The notes under the pieces: model-generated | The model's input: the letters and a program-made list of their open reading frames with translations, nothing else | Database searches by the model: none | What the model was told of the DNA's origin: nothing | Part shown: positions 1 to 7,092 of the stretch, one piece after another | Position numbering within the stretch: the first letter of the stretch is position 1 | How the letters are laid out: every line of letters begins with the position of its first letter | DNA from: JBIKVP01 sp044356745 | GTDB lineage: Bacteria; Pseudomonadota; Alphaproteobacteria; Rhizobiales; Beijerinckiaceae | Direction: 5' to 3' | Assembly: GCA_044356745.1 (NCBI GenBank) | Contig: JBIKVP010000034.1 | Coordinates: 1-19,926 of the forward strand | DNA: 19,926 bases | Position numbers and translations under genes: made by a program

Positions 1-58
1 CGGTGCGGTGGCGTTTCAAAAGCTCCTGCCGTTGATCCGGTTCTAAAAGCGTACCCAT
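1..58 (-). CDS. Partial 5' end of an unidentified gene
   Basis: An ATG at 58-56 on the minus strand opens a frame that stays open to the window edge, giving 19 residues that begin MGTLLEPDQRQELLKRH. The peptide is charged and helix-like, but too short to assign to a family. No strong Shine-Dalgarno sequence is visible upstream. The position downstream of sufS, with about 185 bp between, suggests a separate unit rather than a continuation of the suf operon. One copy of a two-block motif that recurs near the other end of the window lies 41 bp upstream of the ATG. This may be a chance open frame. Confidence 0.35.
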   Translation of the reverse strand, partial: MGTLLEPDQRQELLKRHRT

Positions 59-243
59 ACCAAATTGGAATCAAAACAACCTTAATAAAAAGATAACGCC
101 AACTCTTCACTCACGAGGGGTATAATTATCACTGACGTAGTGTTTTACAAAATACATCTTGCTAAGACGTGGAGCACGGCCATGACGGTTGAGGTTCATA
201 CGCATTATGCTTAGTTGCTTACTACCTTAAACTGTCACTTCCC
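59..243. other. Intergenic region downstream of sufS
   Basis: This gap holds two items. One is a copy of a two-block motif at 99-125. The other is a fragment (about 168-186) of the palindromic repeat found in full between sufC and sufD; the shared core is AGCACGGCCATGAC. No gene or convincing factor-independent terminator was seen. Confidence 0.5.
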
Positions 244-1485
244 TCACCCAAACAATCGATGCGCTTTCATCAGTGCGTCACAGAAAATATCGATCTCTTC
301 CAAGGTGTTATACATGCCGAAGGAGGCGCGGCAGGTGGAGGTGACGCCATAGCGCTGCATGAGGGGCATGGTGCAGTGCGTCCCTGCCCTCACCGCAACA
401 CCTGAGCGATCAATGATGGTGGCGACATCGTGCGCATGAGCACCTGCCATTTCAAACGCGATGATTGCGCCTTTATCGGGGGCGTTGCCAAAAATGCGGA
501 TGACATTCATCTCACGCAACCGTTTGTGAGCATAATCGCTCAAGCGTTTTTCATGCGCCGCAATCGCATCACGCCCAATGCTTTCTATATAGTTGAGCGC
601 AGCGCCTAGCCCCACCACTTCGATAATGGCGGGAGTGCCTGCCTCGAATTTATGCGGGGGATCGTTATAAGTAATGGTGTCTTGCGTGACAGTGCGGATC
701 ATCTCGCCACCGCCATTATAGGGCGGGAGTTTATCAAGCCACTCACGCTTGGCATAAAGCACGCCAACACCCGTTGGCCCATAAAGCTTATGCCCCGTGG
801 CGACATAAAAATCAGCATCGAGCGCTTGCACATCAACGCGCATGTGAACAGCCGCCTGCGTGCCATCAACCAGCACAGGAATACCGCGCGCATGACATAG
901 CGCGACGATCTCTTTAAGCGGTGTCACTGTGCCCAGCACATTCGACATATGCGTAATCGCGACAATTTTTGTGCGGGTCGTGAGCTGCGCTTCAAGCGCC
1001 TCTAACGTGAGAACGCCATCGTCATCAACATCAACCCATTTGAGCACCGCGCCCTTGCGCTCACGGTGAAAATGCCACGGCACAATGTTTGAATGGTGCT
1101 CCATGACGGAGAGCACAATCTCATCACCCTCACCGATGTTCACGTAACGCCCAAAGGTATCTGCAACAAGATTAATCGCCTCTGTCGCCGAACGGGTGAA
1201 GATGATCTCGTCAATTGAGGCCGCATTGAAAAACGCGCGAACGCTCTCGCGGGCATCCTCAAAGCTTTCCGTCGCTTTATTCGCCATGTAATGAAGCCCG
1301 CGATGCACATTCGCGTAGCCCGTTTCCATCACAGCACTCATCGCATCAATCACCGCTCTGGGCTTTTGCGCCGAGGCCGCATTATCCAAATAAACCAACG
1401 GCTTGCCATACACCTTTTGAGCAAGAATTGGGAAGTCTTGGCGAATGGCGGCGATGGGGTAAGCGGTGTCTGACATATCAATCAC
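244..1485 (-). CDS. sufS: Cysteine desulfurase SufS (group II)
   Basis: SufS is a PLP-dependent enzyme that removes sulfur from L-cysteine and passes it as persulfide to the SufBCD scaffold for Fe-S cluster assembly in the cytosol. The 413-residue frame has the usual SufS length. It shows the PLP-binding lysine in ATGHKLYGPTG (about residue 233) and the catalytic cysteine in the group II context RAGTHCTMPL (about residue 371), followed by the C-terminal RASFGMYNT segment. The GTG at 1485 overlaps the sufD stop codon (GTGA), which suggests translational coupling. An ATG at 1476 (MSDTAYP) would give 410 residues and is equally plausible; an AGGAG lies at 1489-1493, just before the GTG. It is the last suf gene in this operon. 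No sufE, sufT or sufA follows within the window. Confidence 0.96.
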   Translation of the reverse strand: MIDMSDTAYPIAAIRQDFPILAQKVYGKPLVYLDNAASAQKPRAVIDAMSAVMETGYANVHRGLHYMANKATESFEDARESVRAFFNAASIDEIIFTRSATEAINLVADTFGRYVNIGEGDEIVLSVMEHHSNIVPWHFHRERKGAVLKWVDVDDDGVLTLEALEAQLTTRTKIVAITHMSNVLGTVTPLKEIVALCHARGIPVLVDGTQAAVHMRVDVQALDADFYVATGHKLYGPTGVGVLYAKREWLDKLPPYNGGGEMIRTVTQDTITYNDPPHKFEAGTPAIIEVVGLGAALNYIESIGRDAIAAHEKRLSDYAHKRLREMNVIRIFGNAPDKGAIIAFEMAGAHAHDVATIIDRSGVAVRAGTHCTMPLMQRYGVTSTCRASFGMYNTLEEIDIFCDALMKAHRLFG

Positions 1486-2792
1486 GCGCTCCTACGATGC
1501 GTCACCCATTTTTCTACTACGTTCATCAACGCTTCGCGGATCGTGTCGTTTTGGATAGGCTCTAAAGCTTCACCTACGAAAGCCTGCACCATCAAACCTT
1601 CGGCATCATGACGCGCAATGCCGCGTGCAAGCAGATAAAACAACAGATCATCATCGAGCGCACCACATGTCGCACCGTGGGCGCACTGCACATCATCGGC
1701 GAAGATTTCAAGCTCTGGCTTGTTATACATGGTCGCATCATCCGAGAGCATTAGCGCGTTGGAACTCATACGCCCATCGGTTTTTTGTGCTTTCGATTTG
1801 ACCTGAATCTGCCCTTGAAAGACCCCAGTTGCAGAGCCATCAAGCACGGTTTTAAACGTCTCGCGGCTTGTGCCGTGAGGCTCGGCATGATCCACAACCA
1901 ACGTGCTATCGGCGTGTTGCGTGCCTTTGAGCAGCGCGACACCGTTGATGATCGCATCCGCATGATCTCCCGCATAGGTGACAAAGACCTGATGACGCGA
2001 TACCGCTGGATTGCTCACCACATTAAACGCATTGAGCCTAGCGTGCTTGCCAAGTGTTGCGCCCAACGTTGAGAGCACAAGCGCCTGATCACCATGCGCA
2101 TTGACGCGGATGTGCTCGCATGTTGCGTCATCGGCGATGTGTAGCTCAACGATGCTATTGATCTGGTGTTTAACACCATTTTCGCTGATATGATGCTCAA
2201 TCACGGTGAGAGACGCGCCTTTTTCAAGCATGATCACAACACGCGGATACATCGCAACCGCTTGCTGCCACGGAGCAATGAAGCCCAAATGGAGCGGCTC
2301 TTGAACCTCAAGACCTGCGCCAACGCGAATAACAATCGCATGATCCATCAAAGCCGTATTGAGCTGAACGGCAGCGTTTTCACCCGCGAGAGCAAGGGTT
2401 TGTCCTAAAAGCGCCTCTTGCTGATCAGCCGATACAAGACTGATTGTCACGCCTTGAGGCAAGTCGCTTAAAGCCTTAAAAGAAGCACCGATGATCCCAT
2501 GAAGCGGCATCGCAGAAAGCTCGCTTTGTTGATGAAGCGCATTCGCCAAAAGCACATCCGCAGGTGTCCATTGTGTGGGGGTTGGATCAGCGACTTGCGT
2601 CATCAACGCTTTTAAATCGGTGTATTTCCACGCTTCCACGCGCCGATTGGGGAGGCCATTGCGCGCAAAAATCTCAGCCGCGTTGCGACGCAAGGGAAGC
2701 ACCTTTCCCCCTGCCCCGTTCTGTTGCGCGGTGATGCGCGTGATCAGAGTGTCTTCAGTGGGTGTGCGCACGAGTTTTAACTCCGTTGCCAT
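1482..2792 (-). CDS. sufD: Fe-S cluster assembly protein SufD
   Basis: SufD pairs with SufB and the ATPase SufC to form the SufBC2D scaffold on which Fe-S clusters are built. The 436-residue product has the SufB/SufD core fold in its C-terminal half. It includes the diagnostic segment QCAHGATCGALDDDLLFYLLARGI (split here as QCAHGATCGA and LFYLLARGI), which carries the conserved histidine. The N-terminal part contains NRRVEAWKYTDL, also typical of SufD. The ATG at 2792 has an AGGA about 8 bases upstream. The stop codon overlaps the GTG start of sufS. The gene is separated from sufC by 155 bp that hold a palindromic repeat, which is wider than the other spacings in this operon. Confidence 0.95.
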   Translation of the reverse strand: MATELKLVRTPTEDTLITRITAQQNGAGGKVLPLRRNAAEIFARNGLPNRRVEAWKYTDLKALMTQVADPTPTQWTPADVLLANALHQQSELSAMPLHGIIGASFKALSDLPQGVTISLVSADQQEALLGQTLALAGENAAVQLNTALMDHAIVIRVGAGLEVQEPLHLGFIAPWQQAVAMYPRVVIMLEKGASLTVIEHHISENGVKHQINSIVELHIADDATCEHIRVNAHGDQALVLSTLGATLGKHARLNAFNVVSNPAVSRHQVFVTYAGDHADAIINGVALLKGTQHADSTLVVDHAEPHGTSRETFKTVLDGSATGVFQGQIQVKSKAQKTDGRMSSNALMLSDDATMYNKPELEIFADDVQCAHGATCGALDDDLLFYLLARGIARHDAEGLMVQAFVGEALEPIQNDTIREALMNVVEKWVTHRRSA

Positions 2793-2837
2793 GTTGTGTA
2801 TCCTACGTTTTTAGGTGAATGGTATATCATCGTTCAC

Positions 2838-2930
2838 GTCATGGCCGTGCTTGACAAGGCTATCCACGCCTTTGAACCATCATGCGGCTTTAAGAAAAAC
2901 GTGGATGGCCGTGTCAAGCACGGCCATGAC
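2838..2930. repeat. Palindromic intergenic repeat between sufC and sufD
   Basis: Arms 2838-2868 and 2900-2930 are inverted copies that match at 29 of 31 positions, starting with GTCATGGCCGTGCTTGACA on the left arm. They are separated by about 31 bp. The transcript would fold into a long stem. A fragment of the same element lies at about 168-186. Sequences of this type are common mobile palindromic repeats in alphaproteobacterial genomes; that comparison is from memory. Being inside the operon, it could affect transcript stability or the amount of sufD-sufS message relative to sufB-sufC. Confidence 0.8.
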
Positions 2931-2947
2931 GATGTAGGGGGCTATAC

Positions 2948-3697
2948 TCACGCCGCCCTGCCCTGATAATCTGCGTATCCATTCGCTTCAAGCTCAAGAG
3001 CAAGCTCTTTACCACCTGATTTGACGATCTGACCCGCTGACATGACATGCACCGTATCGGGCACAATGTGCTCAAGCAAACGCTGATAGTGCGTAATCAC
3101 CAAAAAGCCACGGCTGGGTGAGCGTAACGCATTCACGCCTTCTGAGACAATTTTCAGCGCATCAATATCAAGGCCTGAATCCGTTTCATCAAGAATGCAG
3201 AATTTCGGCTCTAGCAGCGCCATTTGCAGAATTTCCATGCGCTTTTTCTCGCCGCCCGAAAAGCCGACATTGAGCGCACGCTTGAGCATCTCTTTTTGAA
3301 TGCCGAGGCGATCTGCCGCGCCATTCACAGCTTTGATAAATTCAGCCGCGCCAATCTCGTCTTCGCCGCGTGTTTTGCGCTGGGCGTTGATGGCTGCTTT
3401 GAGAAACGTCATCGTGGCTACACCAGGGATTTCAAGCGGATATTGAAACGCGAGAAACACACCCGCCGCCGCGCGTTGATCAGGCTCAAGCTCCAGCAAG
3501 TTCACACCGTTGAGGAGAATTTCCCCTTCCAACACCTCATAATCTTCTTTGCCAGCGATGACATAAGAGAGCGTTGATTTTCCTGAGCCGTTTGGCCCCA
3601 TAATCGCGGCCACCTCTCCCGCTTTGACGGTGAGATTAAGGCCGTTGAGAATCTTTTTATCCTCAATTTGAACGTGGAGATTTTTAATTGTAAGCAT
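2948..3697 (-). CDS. sufC: Fe-S cluster assembly ATPase SufC
   Basis: SufC is the ABC-type ATPase of the SufBC2D scaffold; ATP hydrolysis drives the conformational change needed for cluster assembly. The 249-residue protein shows the Walker A motif GPNGSGKST, the ABC signature FSGGEKKRME, the Walker B stretch CILDETDSGLD and the H-loop VITHYQRLL, in the normal order. I place the start at the ATG at 3697 (MLTIKNLHVQ). The SufC family usually begins this way, and an AGGTG that overlaps the upstream stop codon lies about 9 bases before it. A GTG at 3709 in frame would add four residues. The gene follows an AT-rich orphan gene instead of lying directly after sufB. Confidence 0.96.
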   Translation of the reverse strand: MLTIKNLHVQIEDKKILNGLNLTVKAGEVAAIMGPNGSGKSTLSYVIAGKEDYEVLEGEILLNGVNLLELEPDQRAAAGVFLAFQYPLEIPGVATMTFLKAAINAQRKTRGEDEIGAAEFIKAVNGAADRLGIQKEMLKRALNVGFSGGEKKRMEILQMALLEPKFCILDETDSGLDIDALKIVSEGVNALRSPSRGFLVITHYQRLLEHIVPDTVHVMSAGQIVKSGGKELALELEANGYADYQGRAA

Positions 3698-3705
3698 GTT
3701 TATTT

Positions 3706-4170
3706 TCACCTATTAAGTTGTTCTAAGCCACGAGGAACACGGCAACGGTCTAAGGAAGACGAAGAAATTACCATTGCGTCACAAAACTCTTTTGCAAGCA
3801 ATTCAGCTTCAATCGTTGATTTATTTAACTCACTCCAAATTTGACGTCCGCTTAACCGTAATTCTGGATGCAAAAGTGCTCTTGCTGAAAAAAGCCAAAC
3901 CATCAAACCAGGAACCCCAGTTGTAGTACCTTGTTTTTGTAATATTTTTATCTTTTTACCTATTAGAATTGGATACAATAGATTTTTATCTAACCATTCT
4001 TCCATGCAATATAAATCTTTATTCTCTTTTTTATGCATTTCTGCCCAAAACATTGTGCTCGCAGATATCATATTAATGACTCCAATATCAGCACCTTTAA
4101 GGCTGATGATGAAGCTCTCAACCTCTTCTCTTTGAGTATTTTCAAACCTTTTATTTAGCCATCCAAACAT
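3706..4170 (-). CDS. Orphan 154-residue protein inside the suf operon
   Basis: I do not recognise this protein. It begins MFGWLNKRFENTQREEVESF and has no obvious signal peptide, long membrane helix or nucleotide-binding motif. The only moderately hydrophobic stretch is GVPGLMVWLFSARALLHPEL. The ATG at 4170 lies one base after the sufB stop codon, and the stop codon overlaps the likely sufC ribosome binding site. An in-frame GTG at 4182 would overlap the sufB end. The tight fit means it is probably translated with the suf genes. Base composition is strikingly lower in G+C than its neighbours: three sample lines in the middle count 20, 14 and 20 G+C per 60, against about 26-29 in lines sampled from sufB and sufS. 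This suggests recent acquisition. SufB and SufC are adjacent in most suf operons, so the gene is an insertion relative to that order. Confidence 0.75.
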   Translation of the reverse strand: MFGWLNKRFENTQREEVESFIISLKGADIGVINMISASTMFWAEMHKKENKDLYCMEEWLDKNLLYPILIGKKIKILQKQGTTTGVPGLMVWLFSARALLHPELRLSGRQIWSELNKSTIEAELLAKEFCDAMVISSSSLDRCRVPRGLEQLNR

Positions 4171-4171
4171 C

Positions 4172-5644
4172 TTACCCCACACTTCCCTCTAAACTAATCG
4201 CTATCAACTTTTGCGCTTCAACCGCAAATTCCATCGGAAGTTGTTGCAACACTTCCTTGACAAAGCCGTTGACGATCAGAGCGGTGGCTTCTTCGGCTGA
4301 CAAGCCGCGTTGCTGACAATAAAACAACTGATCTTCAGCGATTTTCGAAGTTGTTGCTTCGTGCTCGACAACGGCGGAAGCGTTTTTGCTCTCGATGTAC
4401 GGCACGGTGTGCGCACCGCATTGATTGCCGATGAGCAAGCTATCACAGTTTGTGAAGTTACGCGCATTGGTGGCCTTGCGATGCATCGACACTAGGCCGC
4501 GATAGGTGTTTTGTGAGTGTCCCGCCGAAATGCCTTTTGAGATGATGCGACTCGTGGTGTTTTTACCAAGATGGATCATCTTCGTGCCGCTATCGACCTG
4601 CTGATACCCGTTTGAAATGGCGATGGAATAAAACTCACCTTGGGAATTGTCGCCGCGCAAAATACAGGATGGATATTTCCACGTAATGGCTGAACCCGTC
4701 TCGACTTGCGTCCATGAGATTTTTGAGCGTGCGCCTCTACAATCGCCGCGCTTGGTGACGAAATTATACACCCCGCCCTTGCCCTCAGCGTCCCCAGGAT
4801 ACCAGTTCTGAACGGTAGAATATTTAATTTCAGCATCTTCTAAAGCAATAAGTTCAACAACCGCTGCATGCAATTGATTTTCATCACGTTTTGGTGCTGT
4901 GCATCCTTCTAAATAGCTCACATAAGAGCCTTTATCGGCAATGATCAACGTGCGCTCAAACTGCCCCGTATTGGCTTCATTGATGCGGAAATAGGTTGAA
5001 AGCTCCATCGGGCAACGCACACCGGGAGGGATATAAACAAATGATCCATCCGTAAAAACAGCTGAGTTAAGTGTGGCAAAATAGTTGTCCGTGACAGGCA
5101 CAACCGTGCCCAGGTATTGCTTCACAAGATCAGGGTATTCTTGAAGTGCTTCTGAGATTGAGCAGAAAATGACACCTGCTTTTTTCAGCTCTTCTTTAAA
5201 GGTTGTCACGACCGACACAGAGTCAAACACCGCATCCACTGCAATGCGATTTTTAGGCTCAACACCCGCCAGAATTTCCTGCTCATAAAGCGGAATACCC
5301 AGTTTTTTATAGGTTTCTAAAATTGCAGGATCAATTTCATCTAAAGATTTAGGCGCAGCATTGAGCTTGGGAGCGGCGTAATAATAGAGTTCCTGATAAT
5401 CAATCTCAGGATAATCCACCCGTGCCCATGTGGGTTCGCGCATCACCTTCCAACGTGCGAACGCATCCAGACGCCATTGCGTCATCCATTCAGGCTCTTT
5501 CTTTTTCGCCGAAATAAAGCGCACAATGTTCTCATCAAGACCTTTTGGCGCTTTATCCATCTCCACATCGGTGATGAAGCCGTATTTGTATTCGCTCACA
5601 TCGAGGGTTTTAACGTGGTCGATGGTCTCTTGAACCGCTGGCAT
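4172..5644 (-). CDS. sufB: Fe-S cluster assembly scaffold SufB
   Basis: SufB is the scaffold subunit that accepts sulfur from the SufS system and builds the cluster with SufC and SufD. The 490-residue product is close to the usual length of about 495. It contains the SufB signatures PPGVRCPMELSTYFRIN, YLEGCTAPKRDENQLHAAVV and TNCDSLLIGNQCGAHTVPY, the last holding the conserved cysteine equivalent to Cys405 in the E. coli protein. I choose the ATG at 5644 (MPAVQETIDH), which has an AGGA about 7 bases upstream. The frame stays open for 79 more codons, but that extension is read through an intergenic palindromic repeat and through the 3' end of the upstream desulfurase gene. The orphan gene follows immediately. 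Confidence 0.96.
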   Translation of the reverse strand: MPAVQETIDHVKTLDVSEYKYGFITDVEMDKAPKGLDENIVRFISAKKKEPEWMTQWRLDAFARWKVMREPTWARVDYPEIDYQELYYYAAPKLNAAPKSLDEIDPAILETYKKLGIPLYEQEILAGVEPKNRIAVDAVFDSVSVVTTFKEELKKAGVIFCSISEALQEYPDLVKQYLGTVVPVTDNYFATLNSAVFTDGSFVYIPPGVRCPMELSTYFRINEANTGQFERTLIIADKGSYVSYLEGCTAPKRDENQLHAAVVELIALEDAEIKYSTVQNWYPGDAEGKGGVYNFVTKRGDCRGARSKISWTQVETGSAITWKYPSCILRGDNSQGEFYSIAISNGYQQVDSGTKMIHLGKNTTSRIISKGISAGHSQNTYRGLVSMHRKATNARNFTNCDSLLIGNQCGAHTVPYIESKNASAVVEHEATTSKIAEDQLFYCQQRGLSAEEATALIVNGFVKEVLQQLPMEFAVEAQKLIAISLEGSVG

Positions 5645-5668
5645 GGGTCGTTCCTTTTGGTTTAAATT

Positions 5669-5759
5669 GTCATTGCGAGCGCGTAGCGCGTGGCAATCCA
5701 GAGCAATTGAGTGCGTTCTCAAAATTGGATTGCTTCGTCGCTTTACTCCTCGCAATGAC
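5669..5759. repeat. Palindromic repeat between nifS-like gene and sufB
   Basis: Outer arms GTCATTGCGAG (5669-5679) and CTCGCAATGAC (5749-5759) are perfect inverses. An inner pair, CAATCCA (5694-5700) and TGGATTG (5726-5732), is also inverted. This is the widespread alphaproteobacterial repeat whose accidental translation gives peptides such as SLRGVKRRSNP, and it does so here in the false upstream extension of sufB. It can form a stem in the operon transcript between the first and second genes. Confidence 0.8.
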
Positions 5760-5768
5760 GGTTGTGTC

Positions 5769-6944
5769 TTAAGCCGCTCGTTTCTTCGCGTTTTCAATAA
5801 TTCGCGAATAAACGGTGGCAAATTGATCAATATCCTGCTCAGTCGTGGTGTATCCAAAACTAATACGCAAAGCACTTTCAATCAGACGTGTGTCAATATT
5901 CATTGCTTCAAGCACATGGGAGCGCTTAACTTTGCCCGACGAACAGGCTGAACCTGATGACAATGCAACGCCTGCAAGATCAAAACTCATCAGCGCAGTT
6001 TCAGCCTTTAAAGCATCAACAGCAAAACAGATCGTATTTGGAAGGCGGGTTGCCTCTGACCCAAGAATAATGGCTTCAGGGGTGATGCGGCGGATATGCG
6101 CTTCACATTGATCACGTAAGGAGAGCAATCTATCATGCTCTCGTGCCTGCTCGTCATTGCAAACTTGCGATGCAACGCCAAAGCCCACAATACCCGCGAC
6201 ATTCTCAGTGCCTGAACGCGCCCCGCGCTCTTGCCCACCACCACGGATGAGTTTATCGCCAGTTTCAAGATCACCCGCAGCTAAGACAAGCGCGCCAACG
6301 CCTTGCGGACCTCCAAGCTTGTGTGCAGACAAGGTGAGTGCATCAACGCCCAGCCCCCAGATTGACACTGGAATTTTTCCAACTGCCTGCACTGCATCAG
6401 TATGCACCAATCCCTGATAACGATGCACAATATCAGCGATTGATGCCAGCGGTTGAATGACACCTGTTTCGTTGTTCGCAAGCTGAACGGATACAATTAG
6501 CCGCATATCGGGCTGTGTTTGGTGAAACTGTGCGCACATGGCTTCAAGCTGCTCTATATCAATAACGCCATTTTTTAGAAGCGGAATGATGTTCACATTG
6601 TCAGGCGCGAAGCGATGCCCGTTGAGTACGCAAGGATGCTCCCCCGCACTAATAAGCAGATGCGCTTTTGTGCGCTTATCCTTCACATGGCGAAAATGCG
6701 GATTGAGAATAAGATTATTCGCTTCTGTGCCACCACTGGTAAAGACAACGTTGCGCCCTTGTGCGCCGACACGTGTAGCCACCTGTTCACGCGCTGTTTC
6801 AATGCATGAACGCGCCATACGTCCCTCGGCATGAATAGATGATGGATTGCCACTTAAAGCCAACGCTGTGAGCATCGCCTCACGCACCTGTGGACGAAGC
6901 GGAACTGTGGCATTAAAATCAAAATAAATGCGGGATTCCATCAT
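5769..6944 (-). CDS. Cysteine desulfurase, NifS/IscS type (group I)
   Basis: This is a PLP-dependent cysteine desulfurase supplying sulfur for Fe-S clusters or thiolation. It differs from SufS: the active cysteine lies in the group I context LSSGSACSSGK (about residue 334), the PLP lysine in LSAHKLGGPQGVG, and the N-terminus reads IYFDFNATVPLRP, where most members have DNNATTP. From the first ATG (6944, MMESRIYF) it is 391 residues long. A second ATG at 6941 and a TTG at 6953 are alternatives, and no strong Shine-Dalgarno sequence decides between them. It is the first gene of the suf operon, downstream of a promoter that overlaps an Irr-box-like palindrome. A second desulfurase at the head of the suf operon is, as I recall, a frequent arrangement in Rhizobiales. 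Confidence 0.93.
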   Translation of the reverse strand: MMESRIYFDFNATVPLRPQVREAMLTALALSGNPSSIHAEGRMARSCIETAREQVATRVGAQGRNVVFTSGGTEANNLILNPHFRHVKDKRTKAHLLISAGEHPCVLNGHRFAPDNVNIIPLLKNGVIDIEQLEAMCAQFHQTQPDMRLIVSVQLANNETGVIQPLASIADIVHRYQGLVHTDAVQAVGKIPVSIWGLGVDALTLSAHKLGGPQGVGALVLAAGDLETGDKLIRGGGQERGARSGTENVAGIVGFGVASQVCNDEQAREHDRLLSLRDQCEAHIRRITPEAIILGSEATRLPNTICFAVDALKAETALMSFDLAGVALSSGSACSSGKVKRSHVLEAMNIDTRLIESALRISFGYTTTEQDIDQFATVYSRIIENAKKRAA

Positions 6945-7014
6945 ATGATTCAAAAATCTTGCTTTTTCACTCGCGGCTAAGCTATCCAGTGCATGTGGAA
7001 CGCTTCACCTTTAC

Positions 7015-7035
7015 CACTTAGAACTATTCTAAGTG
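7015..7035. promoter_or_regulatory. Irr-box-like operator (iron control element)
   Basis: Two perfect 9-bp inverted arms, CACTTAGAA (7015-7023) and TTCTAAGTG (7027-7035), flank the spacer CTA. The inner core TTAGAA-N3-TTCTAA matches the published pattern for binding by Irr, the heme/iron-responsive Fur-family regulator of Rhizobiales and relatives (recalled as TTTAGAA-N3-TTCTAAA). It lies on the -10 box of the likely promoter for the nifS-suf operon, a position that fits repression under low iron. It could also influence the divergent hydrolase gene. Confidence 0.75.
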
Positions 7036-7054
7036 CTTTCAAGGGTCAAGCCAA
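7026..7054 (-). promoter_or_regulatory. Probable promoter of the nifS-suf operon
   Basis: On the minus strand a -35 box TTGGCT (7054-7049) is followed after exactly 17 bp by a -10 box TAGAAT (7031-7026). The -10 box matches the sigma-70 consensus at 5 of 6 positions and lies inside the palindromic operator. The first gene's ATG is about 80 bp downstream. Confidence 0.6.
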
Positions 7055-7092
7055 GCTTTCATGCGTGTTGCATAACAAGGGATTTGGATTTT

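Noticed and set aside
99..125. dif-type recombination site (11-bp blocks around a short spacer)
   Set aside because: The spacer is 5 rather than 6 bp, the blocks are not inverted relative to each other, and neither resembles known XerC/XerD arms.
5645..5881. 79-codon N-terminal extension of sufB
   Set aside because: It is read through a palindromic intergenic repeat and the 3' end of the desulfurase gene; the ATG at 5644 has a ribosome binding site and matches the normal SufB N-terminus.
7033..7092. Upstream extension of the hydrolase reading frame
   Set aside because: It begins inside the Irr-box palindrome; the ATG at 7093 gives the usual family start.
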